Shown here in pieces: positions 1 through 8,809 of a stretch of 64,000 bases of DNA (position 1 is the stretch's first letter; each line of letters opens with the position of its first letter). The position numbers and the translations under genes are program-made. The DNA is from Citrus sinensis (taxonomy: Eukaryota; Streptophyta; Magnoliopsida; Sapindales; Rutaceae), in assembly GCF_022201045.2 (NCBI RefSeq), contig NC_068559.1, positions 24,621,501 to 24,685,500 of the forward strand, written 5' to 3'. Below the pieces are notes generated by a model. It saw nothing but the letters and a program-made list of their open reading frames with translations, made no database searches and was not told where the DNA came from.

Positions 1-583
1 ATTGAATTCGCTTACATGATACTGGTTGGCTCAATAGGTGATTACTGATGCCAAGCAACGAGCGATGTTTCAAAATGAGGTTCCACTCATTTGAAAAAAA
101 TAATGAAGTTCCATCAACGGCTTTAATAATTTGAATTAAATTGTCATACACTTTTCCCATATGTGAATTCAAGATCACACTTTTGGCAATCCTTGAGTTC
201 TAAGATTAACTCGTCGAAATTTCTAATGATTAAAACAAGAGTTAAGATAAACTATAGACTCCTGTAAAAACTGAGGGGCATAATTCAATTAATTGGATTA
301 AATAACTCTATGCCTCTCTAAACAACAACCCTTGCAGGCGTCATATGCAATGCAGATGCATGGTTAATAGTGAAAATGCTAGACAGCAGAAATTTAATTA
401 GAACATGCATGAAGGCTACAATGTAAGACGCCTGAAGTGCCATTTTAAACTAGCATTTGATACTCAACTTTTCAAGTAAAATAACCAATAATTTCATCAT
501 CTCGGTTCCTGTAATACAGAGTGTTTCATTTACAGTAATTTAAACCAGTAAACAGATTCGCAAACTGTGTCGAGAAACTCATC
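1..583. other. Intergenic DNA downstream of the PPR gene
   Basis: AT-rich sequence with no convincing reading frame or RNA gene. It should hold the 3' untranslated region of the PPR gene, which is transcribed leftward and stops at 584. I see no complete transposon here. Confidence 0.5.
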
Positions 584-2107
584 TCATGGTTCAATTGCTC
601 TATTTCTTCTCCTCTCTCTAGTAGCCATTTTCTTGCCGTACCTTTGGAATATATCAGCCAAATCAGCCAACCCAACCTCCCTTAATTTCTTCCCCACTTC
701 CTCAAACATAACCACTCCTTCCTCGTTGGAATAATAATGCAAAAATTTATTGTAATCAAATCTAGGTACCTCAACTCCTCTATTCATCACTCTCTCCACA
801 TACTTAGCAGCATCTAATGACTTCCCTGCCTTCACTAAACCTCCGACAAATATGGTGTCAAAATTCACAAGTGGGTCAGGACCTTTCCTCCCTCTCTTCC
901 CCAAATGCCCTTGCAATAACATAATGTAGGTATGCATTGTAGGCTCACACCCTCTCTTTATCATCTCTCTGAATACTTGTGTTGCTTCCCTTGCCCTTCT
1001 CAACCTTAAAAGCCCCTTTATCAATCCATGGTACAGACTAATATCTGGTTTTTCAATCTCCTCAACAACCTTGTAGGCTTCTCTAAGTCTACCCCTTGCT
1101 AAAAGCCCATAAATTATGGATGATAGCGTTAAATTATCAGCTTCAATCCCTCTCTTGAACATTTCCTCAAGCATTGTGTACGCTTGAGAAATTTTGCCTC
1201 TTTTACACATCCAGTCAATGACAATCCTGTAAGTTGAGAGGCCCAAATCATCCATTCTCTTAACCCTCATCATCTGGAAGACCTTCATGGCCTCATCATC
1301 TTTATTTATCTTAAAGAAGGTCTCGATCATTTTATCAACCACATCAATACTTGGCTCGAACCCTTCATCAGTCATCAAGTTCCAAATCTTGGAGGCCTCA
1401 ATCAAGTCACCAACATCACAATACCCTTTAATTAACCATCCATAAGCAATCTCATTTGGCTTAATCCATTCGCTCAACTTTAAAATCAAATACTTTGCCT
1501 CAACAACAAGCTTCCTTTGACACAAAGTTTTCACTACCTTGTTTAACATCTCCAAACTATACTCACACCCACAATCATTCATTATATGAAAAAAATTCAC
1601 CATCTTTTTCAACTCCCTCACCTCAGCCAATGTCATCAACGCAATCTTGAAAGTTTTATCATTGACCAAACGCCTCCTTCCCATCTCTTGCAAAGTCTCC
1701 CAGAAAAGATCAATATTTCTAGATTTACCTATAATGTCCACCATCCTGTTAAAGGTTATAGAGTTGTGAGCAAAGCATGGTTGTGCCTTTTGAGTATATT
1801 GAAAAAAGAGGTAAACAGGACGCCAAGAGAGGGGAAAGTTGTTGCAGATTTGAAGAAAAAATTCATGTGTAAGGTTGAAGTTGCATGAGGAGAGGCTTGA
1901 GTGGAGACGTGATTCGGGTGAGTATTGCTGTTGGTAAAGGATGGTGCAGACTCGGACGAGGTGGCCTGGGTCAACTGGGGCTCTGTTGGTACAACTGGTG
2001 AGTTGGGGATGATTTGGCTCGGTGGTGGTTAAAAGGCATACATGCTGGCTTTGTGCATGAAGGAAGGTAGTTAACGGTATAGTCAGGCTTAATCGTCTGG
2101 CCAGCAT
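584..2107 (-). CDS. Pentatricopeptide repeat protein, P class, probably mitochondrial
   Basis: An intronless gene for 507 residues, starting at the ATG at 2107-2105. Intronless structure is usual for plant PPR genes. From about residue 115 to 445 the protein is a chain of degenerate 35-residue helical hairpins; the clearest are the units starting NEIAYGWLIKGYCDVGD, LSTYRIVIDWMCKRGK, LTLSSIIYGLLARGR and DISLYHGLIKGLLRLRR. No E, DYW or editing domain follows, so it is a P-class protein. These proteins bind specific organelle transcripts and help in processing, stability or translation. The N-terminus (MLARRLSLTIPLTTFLHAQ) is rich in Arg, Ser and Leu and lacks acidic residues, which suits a mitochondrial presequence. 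The tail (GKKMATRERRRNRAIEP) is strongly basic. It resembles a single-copy Arabidopsis PPR I recall as At1g26500, unverified. The RNA target cannot be read from sequence. Confidence 0.92.
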   Translation of the reverse strand: MLARRLSLTIPLTTFLHAQSQHVCLLTTTEPNHPQLTSCTNRAPVDPGHLVRVCTILYQQQYSPESRLHSSLSSCNFNLTHEFFLQICNNFPLSWRPVYLFFQYTQKAQPCFAHNSITFNRMVDIIGKSRNIDLFWETLQEMGRRRLVNDKTFKIALMTLAEVRELKKMVNFFHIMNDCGCEYSLEMLNKVVKTLCQRKLVVEAKYLILKLSEWIKPNEIAYGWLIKGYCDVGDLIEASKIWNLMTDEGFEPSIDVVDKMIETFFKINKDDEAMKVFQMMRVKRMDDLGLSTYRIVIDWMCKRGKISQAYTMLEEMFKRGIEADNLTLSSIIYGLLARGRLREAYKVVEEIEKPDISLYHGLIKGLLRLRRAREATQVFREMIKRGCEPTMHTYIMLLQGHLGKRGRKGPDPLVNFDTIFVGGLVKAGKSLDAAKYVERVMNRGVEVPRFDYNKFLHYYSNEEGVVMFEEVGKKLREVGLADLADIFQRYGKKMATRERRRNRAIEP

Positions 2108-2984
2108 TTTGATTTATGAGACAGAGAGCATATATAATGCATTCATGCATTTACTGTACATAGTTGCATAAGCATATTCACTTGCAGACTTGAAAGCATG
2201 GAGTTTTATGTCATCAAAACTGCAATAGAAGAATAGAAATAAAATGAGATGGATCTGAAATTCATTGTTGTTAGGAGACCTATTTTTATACCGACTGTTG
2301 ACTGAGATATAAAATTTAGCACTGCCGTTCAGTGAACTGACAGAACAGAATTCTGTACAACCCAATTCATGCCCGAAGAAAATATAATCACAACAACTGT
2401 TGGTGAAAATAAAAATTTAAGAACGGTGATCAACTTAGATCAAATAAATCATGGCAGATATATTGTGTGATCATATTTCCCGAGATTTCTAATACCCATA
2501 TACACAAAGAGTTGGCTTTGCAGAGTTTATAATCCTACAAACATAGTTCCGTAAACAAATATTTGTAGAGAAGACAACAAAGACAGTTAAAGCGTGAGAA
2601 TAGGAATTTAATCAAACAGTTGACATGCATGCTAAACAAAAGGCATGCAACAACAAATTATATTGGAAAGAAAAAAGTCAAACTCTCAGTTGTGTGTTTC
2701 AAGAAGCAAAGCACAGGATAAAAGGTTTTTTCAGCTATGAATTGGGACTTCTTGCCCGTGGTTGCCGCTTGCCAGAATAATTTTGAAGTTCGACTGCGAG
2801 AAGATGAGAAGGCAGAAAACAGATAAGAGAGTGTAAAGTTAAAATAAATAAACAAAGGGAGGGCGTTTTCAGTTTTCTGTTGGGAAATGTTGGCGAAAAG
2901 GAAACCTGAGACAGATTTGGGCTTCTGCAAACGTTTGGCCTAAGCCTTCAACAATATCAGCATGCTAAAGTAAAACTCATCTCA
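2108..2984. other. Intergenic DNA, no gene recognised
   Basis: This stretch holds the upstream region of the PPR gene and then AT-rich sequence. A 90-residue open frame on the minus strand (2658-2930) has no recognisable domain and biased composition, so I do not call it. No tRNA or transposon ends seen. Confidence 0.4.
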
Positions 2985-3445
2985 TAAACTGTACTTGCGC
3001 CTTAAGTTGTTAACTCATATACTATAATTTCGCTTTTGGAAACAAGAGAAGAAGGAAAGCTGTCTTGAACTTGAAAATAAATCTAGTTTCCTTATTTGAT
3101 GGATTACAAATCCTTCAGCTATATGTTAGGCTATCGAACACCATATGAAGACACAACATAGTTGTTATACGTTTTGTATTTAACCTCTTAAACTCTTGTT
3201 GTAGTACTTCAATGATGTTGTTGTTCCACTTCGACGGGCTTCGTATGGTGCTGGCAAGGAGCAAACCCTCAAGATTGATCAAAGCGGGCAAATGCATGAG
3301 TCTGATAAAACAAGCTCAGAGTCATCTAAGTTTTCTGTAGAAGAGAAGAGAGTGCATGATGAGGCAGACACGTTTTGCTCAGATGCTTCAAGATCAACAG
3401 CTTCAGAAAAGCTTTGGATAAGGTTAACCAAAGCTCAAATTTGGT
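2985..3445 (+). pseudogene. Inverted, truncated copy of the 5' end of the IST1-like gene
   Basis: Read on the plus strand, this stretch closely matches the front of the IST1-like gene at 4989-6179, which lies on the minus strand. The match starts in the upstream region (GTTGTTAACTCA and the GACAAGAGAAGAAG-like block), passes the leader (GATGGATTAC, AATCCTTCAGCTATAT) and runs through the first 60 or so codons to about 3440. The ATG and the first line of the protein (MLLFHFDGLRMVLARSKPS) are kept. Small insertions and deletions then shift the frame around 3330-3420 and the rest of the gene is absent. The TATA-like TTATATAA of the intact gene is not preserved here. I infer a local inverted duplication followed by decay. 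It is not expected to make protein. Confidence 0.85.
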
Positions 3446-3618
3446 TAAGCTTTGTATAAGCTAATTAATTTGGTGAGAATTACACAAAATGACTCCAAAA
3501 TTTTGTTCTGTAAATTTTATTATACTTGCAAGCGCATAAATTTATTATAATATAGATTTATGGTGATAAATGTCGATAAGAATAAAATTTTTAATTATAA
3601 AAAAGATATTAAAATTTT

Positions 3619-4378
3619 AGAAAATTATCAGTCATATACCCTTAAATGACACCAATATCAAACGTGCTACAACACTTTTTAAGTATATCACTCGTATACC
3701 CTAAATTGATCAAACACTTCTGTCGTCCATCAATCCGTTAATTGCTGTTTGCAAGCGCTGACATCATAAGGGTAATCTAGTATTTTTTTCCTAAAAAACG
3801 ACATGTCATCCCATTTACCTAATAAAAAATGACATGTCATATGATATATTTTGATAAAAATGACATGTCATCTCATTTATCGGATAATTGTTAATAATTG
3901 CTAGAAAAAAACTACTTTACAATCGAATCTACTCCTCCAAAATTTAACCTAAATTTTTGAAGATGTACTCCTCCAAGCTCCAACTGGAATTTTTTATTAT
4001 ATAATATGTATAATTGTAAATAATATGTTGTTAATAATTTTTTATGGTATAATATGAATTTTTTTACGGATAATTGTTAATAATATGTACCATTAATAAT
4101 TCATATTTTTTAATAAAAAAATGTATTGTTAATAAAAAAAATGTGTATTGAAAATTTACATTAATTTTTGGGATAAATTTATCTTTTTACCTCATTTTAA
4201 GTTTCAAGGGCAAAATAGTCAATTTGCCACAATTCTGTTAACTTTCTAACGGAAGTTAACGGATTGGTGGACGGCAGAAGTGTTTTGTCAACTTAGGGTA
4301 TACGAGTGATACACTTGAAAAGTGTTGTAGTACCTTTGATACGAGTGTCATTTAATGGTATATGACTAATAATTTTCC
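3619..4378. mobile_element. Non-autonomous Mutator-like element with long terminal inverted repeats
   Basis: The two ends are inverted repeats of about 130 bp (3619-3745 and about 4250-4378), sharing blocks such as CTACAACACTTTT, TATCACTCGTATACCCTAA and CCGTTAA with about 85-90 percent identity by eye. The element is bounded by a 9-bp direct repeat, TAAAATTTT, at 3610-3618 and 4379-4387. Ends longer than 100 bp with a 9-bp target duplication fit the Mutator superfamily. The interior (about 500 bp) is very AT-rich and has no transposase. It includes three copies of the palindrome ATGACATGTCAT at an exact 31-bp period (cores at 3800, 3831 and 3862). The target duplication is AT-rich, so chance agreement is possible, but it falls exactly at the limits of the inverted repeat. 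Confidence 0.82.
3800..3871. repeat. Three 31-bp tandem units inside the Mutator-like element
   Basis: GACATGTCAT occurs at 3800-3809, 3831-3840 and 3862-3871, an exact 31-bp period. The core is palindromic, so it reads the same on both strands. Internal or subterminal arrays like this are common in non-autonomous DNA transposons. Confidence 0.75.
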
Positions 4379-4387
4379 TAAAATTTT

Positions 4388-4988
4388 TAATGGTAAGCCA
4401 CGTATATCAACACGAAAAGATTGGACATTAAATTTTATATATTTTTTTAATGATGTACAGAGGGTGAATCTTTACCCTATAACATATATTGAAAAATCAC
4501 TAATGAATGATTCTCTAACCTAGATAAAAAATTTCTTTGTTATTCCTCTTGAAAAGTCGAGTTTGAAACGCAGTTAATTAAAATGATATTTCGGGCTCAT
4601 CATGTAGTCTTTATGCATATAATCAAATTTTTGCAGTCTAGCATTTTAGCTTCAAATGCTAACCATTCGAATTACATTTGATAGCAAGGCTTGTTTTTAG
4701 AATTGCGCAATTATCTAGATTTGTATTAGTGAACCTAACTACTGCTCGACAATTCAAAATATTCATACTTCTGAACAAATTAGCCGTAGATGCCTGAACA
4801 AATATGCAAATTAAGAGATATTCACATGATCGACCATAGTCAGATGATGTAAACTCGACGCTTATCTGATTACTTATTTAGGAAAAAAAGGAACTTCTTT
4901 ATTAATTTCTGATGAGAATTACAATAACGTGAATAAGTATTAAGAATTACATTACAATTCATAAATAAGTATCTAAGTTAAACATTCT
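4388..4988. other. Intergenic DNA between the transposon and the IST1-like gene
   Basis: AT-rich, with no gene found. The right part should contain the 3' untranslated region of the IST1-like gene, which is transcribed leftward. Confidence 0.4.
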
Positions 4989-6179
4989 CTAATCAGAACT
5001 CCCTCCACCGAGCCGCCGCAGCTTGTACGTCACTTTCAGGTCTGTAAGTTTAGCCAACACATCTTCATATTCTGGAAGCTTTGGATGGACATGGCCTGAG
5101 CAACAGAACTTACCATTTTGCTCTTTCAATTTATCAATAGAGCTATCCAAAGAAAGACCTTTGAATAACACTATGCGGTTGTTGTCTGTCACGGGATCAG
5201 AATTCGAGCTTGAACTTGTGAATGCCGATGACATAGTTTCTTGTTTGTCAGCTTCAGAATGGCCTGGAACTGGAGTGGTCTCAAAACACTGAATCCTCTG
5301 CTTTAGGTTTAGGTATGTAAGTTTAGCCACTACATCTTCATATTCTGGAAGCTTTGGGTGGACATGATGGCTAGGGTAGGACAAGTTTCCGTTTTGTTCG
5401 TTGTCAATCGAACTTTCCAAAGAATGACATTCTTCGAGTAACGCTTTGTGGTTATGATTCTCTCTCCAGGGAAAGGGACCCCATGATGATCTTCTTCGTG
5501 AACTTTTCAATGCCGATGAATATCTCTCTTGCTTGTCTGCTTCAGGATGGCCTGCGGGAATGGTCCCGGAAAAATCCTGAAACCACAGTTCAAGACTGTT
5601 TTCTTCTGCTATTTCCTTGATCAACTTGATCTTTTCATCAACAGGTACAGACCTTATGCATAGATTCTGCTTCATCTTTGAATTCACAAGATTCCCCTTC
5701 TGTAATTCAACACTGGCCGCTTCAAATTGATAACCAAAGCATCTTTTAAACAGACACCTCATTGAATTTAGTTCTGGCAATTCCCCACATCTCGAGGCAG
5801 CAAATACTAAACTTGAAGCCGCTTCAAGGACGTCAATAGGCAAAGATTCGAAGCCGCCGGTAGTCCTGCGGATTTTAGGCATATTGGTGGCAATGCATCC
5901 ACAAAACTCCTCTATTTGGCTGTATGCAGATAACAAATACTGGTCCTTGTACAGTTGCTTAGCCTTATACAAAGCTTTCTGAAGTTGTTGATCTTGAAGA
6001 AGCTGAGCAATATCAGAACGAGTCTGCCTCATCACGCACTCTCTTCTCTTCTTCAGCAAACTTAGATGACTCTGAGTTTGTTTTATCAGACTCGTGCATT
6101 TGCCTGCTTTGATCAATCTTGAGGGTTTGCTCCTTGCCAGCACCATACGAAGCCCGTCGAAGTGGAACGACAACATCAT
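4989..6179 (-). CDS. IST1-like protein (regulator of Vps4 activity in the multivesicular body pathway)
   Basis: A single-exon gene for 396 residues. The first ATG in frame is at 6179-6177, directly followed by a second (MMLSFHFDGL). Residues about 10-180 match the IST1 domain: a basic first helix (ARSKPSRLIKAGKCTSLIKQ), then RRECVMRQTRSDIAQLLQD and the AYSQIEEFCGCIATNMPKI helix. IST1 proteins bind ESCRT-III subunits and the Vps4/SKD1 ATPase and tune sorting of cargo into multivesicular bodies. The C-terminal part is low-complexity but contains the plant motif HPKLPEYEDV twice (about residues 273 and 363), inside two tandem copies of a module of about 92 residues (206-297 and 298-385). Each copy starts at GHxEADKQE and ends with KLTxL. 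No MIM motif is obvious at the C-terminus. A truncated inverted copy of the gene front lies at 2985-3445. Confidence 0.85.
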   Translation of the reverse strand: MMLSFHFDGLRMVLARSKPSRLIKAGKCTSLIKQTQSHLSLLKKRRECVMRQTRSDIAQLLQDQQLQKALYKAKQLYKDQYLLSAYSQIEEFCGCIATNMPKIRRTTGGFESLPIDVLEAASSLVFAASRCGELPELNSMRCLFKRCFGYQFEAASVELQKGNLVNSKMKQNLCIRSVPVDEKIKLIKEIAEENSLELWFQDFSGTIPAGHPEADKQERYSSALKSSRRRSSWGPFPWRENHNHKALLEECHSLESSIDNEQNGNLSYPSHHVHPKLPEYEDVVAKLTYLNLKQRIQCFETTPVPGHSEADKQETMSSAFTSSSSNSDPVTDNNRIVLFKGLSLDSSIDKLKEQNGKFCCSGHVHPKLPEYEDVLAKLTDLKVTYKLRRLGGGSSD

Positions 6180-6230
6180 TGAATTGCTACAATAAGAGAT
6201 GAACACCGCCAGACGTACTGTGTTGTGTCT

Positions 6231-6238
6231 TTATATAA
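6231..6238 (-). promoter_or_regulatory. TATA box of the IST1-like gene
   Basis: TTATATAA lies about 50 bp upstream of the ATG at 6179. It implies a leader of only some 20-25 nt if transcription starts about 30 bp downstream. The motif is common in AT-rich DNA, so the call rests on position. Confidence 0.45.
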
Positions 6239-6479
6239 TGTTAAATACTTTGTTTAACTAATATATAGCTGAAGGATTCGTAATCCATCAAGTAAGGAAA
6301 CTAAATTTATTGTCATGTTCAAACCAACTTCTTCTCTTGTCTCCAAAATCCAAACGGCAGAGAATTGAGTTAACAACTTGGAGCGAAAGTATAGGGAAAT
6401 GGGTTCCGTTTGTCTTTGGATAGCAGTCCAACTCTTAAGTTCCCTATTTGGGCATAACTGCAAGACTTTCCTAATGTAA

Positions 6480-8002
6480 ATATTAGGCTTGGTTTTCCTT
6501 AATCGGCTTCAAATTTCATCAACAATTATAATTCAATTTACCTATTTGTTTCAGTCTTTTTAATAATTTTGGTTAGGTTGTTTTCAAATTAACTCTTTGC
6601 TGTGCTTTCAAATTGGTGTTGGGTCTATCTTTAGGGTTTACTTTGGTTCAGAGTTTATTTCAGTTAGCTCTCAAATTTAGTTGCCATCAACCTGTAAAAT
6701 AAATGAGAGAAAAATTATTTTCTTGACTTAATAACGTCCTTTGACCACGACAAATATAGTTTGCATGGATTTTAAAATTATTAATTGATTATAAACTAAT
6801 ATATTTTTGACTTAAATTTTAATGTTCAATACTTCAATCTAATTTCTCTAATTAGCAAAGTATTATAAACACTATTCTTAGAAAATCATTTTTGATTCCA
6901 TTACTACCTAGTTAGCTTCACTAATCGCCCATTCAGCCAACCAATATCATGTAAGCACGCTCACTTTTAATTAACTACAATTTATGGGACAAAGATTAAA
7001 GAATTTGTTTAATTAGAAAGTAGATGGGCGACAATATAAAATATTAATAGAGTAGTACTTGAGCAAAATTGTACATAAATTTGGGGCCAAATGGAAACAG
7101 ATAGATTAATAACTTAATGAGGAATCATATTTAACCCCTAAATTTATTTCATCAACCCCCATCTCTCAATTATCTCAATTTATTTTAAAAAAGATATGTA
7201 TTCATATTTTTGAAAAAATACATTTCATTCACGTCAAGTATTTCCTTCACACATCACTTCTTGGTATAAATGAAGATGGCTATATTAAGCAAGCAGGTGT
7301 ATTCCACTACAAAGGTTATTATTAGATATATAAAAACTATATTAAATAACTTTCTTCGACTATGGGTGCGTTTAAAATTGAGGTTGAGCAGTAGTAGCTT
7401 AAAAACTATAGTACTAAAGTGTTTAGTAAACACTAACGGTTGTATCTTGAAAGTTATATTGATATAGTTTTTCACTTGTATCATGAAAAATTTATTATTT
7501 CTTTAATAATTTTGTCAAAATTATTATTTAAAATTTATATTAACTACAAATTATTAACTTTTATTTCATATTTATAACTTTTTTCCACAGCAGCTGATTG
7601 TAGCTTAAAAGTTATAGCATCTCAATCCCAAATAAGACTTATATTTCTAACCATGACTGTTTAATAAGCACTTTGCCCATTTTTTTTTCCTTTCAGCTAA
7701 TGATACAAACTACTTTAACAATATACATTTTGGTTCTTAATATGGCGTTGCTTTCAAATTGAAGTCCTTATCATGTTATTGAGCCACCTTTTTTTTTTTT
7801 TTTTTTTTTTGCTTAAAGGAGGAAATTTCTACGTTGATTCTGTTATTGAGCGTCTTCCTGTATGCATGATTTACTAAAAATATGTATACCTGATGACAAT
7901 TTTTTTAATTGTATTAGGATAATTGGATGTGGAGTTTATTAATTTAGTATGTTGAAAGAATAATAGAAAAATATTATCATTTGTGATAAACACTACGAAA
8001 CC
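6480..8002. other. Intergenic DNA between the IST1-like gene and tRNA-Ser
   Basis: About 1.5 kb of AT-rich sequence with poly-T runs (for example around 7790-7810) and one candidate MITE, listed separately. I see no protein gene: the open frames here are short, low-complexity and present on both strands. Confidence 0.4.
7364..7638. mobile_element. Possible MITE of about 275 bp
   Basis: The left end (GGGTGCGTTTAAAATTGAG) and the inverse of the right end (AGTCTTATTTGGGATTGAG) match imperfectly. TAGCTTAAAAACTAT near the left end has an inverted partner, TGTAGCTTAAAAGTTAT, near the right end. A 3-bp TAT flanks both sides, which would suit a Tourist/PIF-Harbinger-like element. The match is weak and family assignment is a guess. 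Confidence 0.35.
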
Positions 8003-8084
8003 GACGCTTTGGCCGAGTGGTTAAGGCGTGTGCCTGCTAAGTACATGGGGTTTCCCCGCGAGAGTTCGAATCTCTCAGGCGTCG
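8003..8084 (+). tRNA. tRNA-Ser(GCT)
   Basis: This is an 82-nt class II tRNA. The acceptor stem pairs GACGCTT with AGGCGTC, with discriminator G at 8084. The D-arm region is TGGCCGAGTGGTTAAGGC. The anticodon loop is CTGCTAA with anticodon GCT (serine, AGC/AGT codons). A long variable arm is formed by GGGGTTTCCCC, and the T-arm is GAGAGTTCGAATCTCTC. No intron is present. An oligo-T run starting about 10 nt downstream serves as the RNA polymerase III terminator. Confidence 0.97.
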
Positions 8085-8302
8085 GAATTTCCAAATTTTT
8101 TTTTTCTCCTATTTTGTAGAACGCATGTAAATGCAAGGTTAATTTTTCTAGTGTACTCCGCCAATGCATTCTTAAGTTAATTATTGCAGTCCGTAACAAT
8201 GTTGAGGTTATTTTATAAATCAAATGATTTCAAAGCCGGCTGTTAACTGTGTAGAAATCAAAACATAGAAGGTTTCTCCTGTCTCTTTCATGTAACTTTC
8301 AC

Positions 8303-8310
8303 TATAAATA
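8303..8310 (+). promoter_or_regulatory. TATA box of the LysM gene
   Basis: TATAAATA lies about 95 bp before the ATG of the LysM gene at 8404, in an otherwise promoter-like stretch. With transcription starting about 30 bp downstream, the leader would be about 65 nt. Confidence 0.6.
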
Positions 8311-8403
8311 AACGAGGCTTGAAGGAATTCATAACACGGATCACAAAGAGCGTAGAGTTCTATTAGCTAACCGACATCAATACAGAAATTAATTAATTGA
8401 GAC

Positions 8404-8809
8404 ATGGCCAGCAACAAAACCTCTGTGTTTCGCAGTTTAGCTTTGGTCCTTGCTCTTCTCCTCATTGTGTCTCTGGCTGAAAGTCGCACGTTGTCCGGTA
8501 AGTATTTGCATTCCAATATTAATTAGAGATTAAATTTTTTTTTATGATTTTATAACTTGATAATGCATGTGCATGTAATTTGTAAATTAATTGTTTATGA
8601 TTAATGAAATGCGCATTCATGCAGTCGGTGGGGCGGTAAAGTCTCTCCCAACTTGTGATTCAGTGTATGGTACACAAGAAGGAGATACTTGTTTTGACGT
8701 TGCAAAAGCGTTCAGCTTGAGCACCGAGTTCTTTAGTGCCATCAACCCCAATCTCAACTGTGATGCCATTTTCGTTGGTCAATGGCTTTGCGTTGCCGGC
8801 AGCGCTTAA
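8404..8809 (+). CDS. Small secreted LysM-domain protein
   Basis: Two coding exons, 8404-8497 and 8625-8809, joined across a 127-bp GT-AG intron, give a protein of 92 residues. Residues 1-28 form a clear signal peptide: a short polar start, the hydrophobic core SLALVLALLLIVSLA, and likely cleavage near AES-RT. The mature part is essentially one LysM module (TCDSVYGTQEGDTCFDVAKAF... then INPNLNCDAIFVGQWLC) with the usual start, the NPNL motif and the GQWLC ending. Four cysteines can make two disulfides, as in fungal-type and small plant LysM proteins. LysM domains bind N-acetylglucosamine polymers such as chitin. There is no transmembrane segment, kinase domain or GPI signal, so it is probably an apoplastic binding protein rather than a receptor. 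Its ligand and role are unknown. Confidence 0.9.

Noticed and set aside
2658-2930. 90-residue open frame on the minus strand
   Set aside because: Phe/Ser-rich composition, no recognisable domain, no supporting promoter or splice context, in a long AT-rich spacer.
6180-6206. Upstream start for the IST1-like protein adding nine residues
   Set aside because: The codon at 6206 is GTG; the first ATG is at 6179, where the inverted copy also keeps its start.
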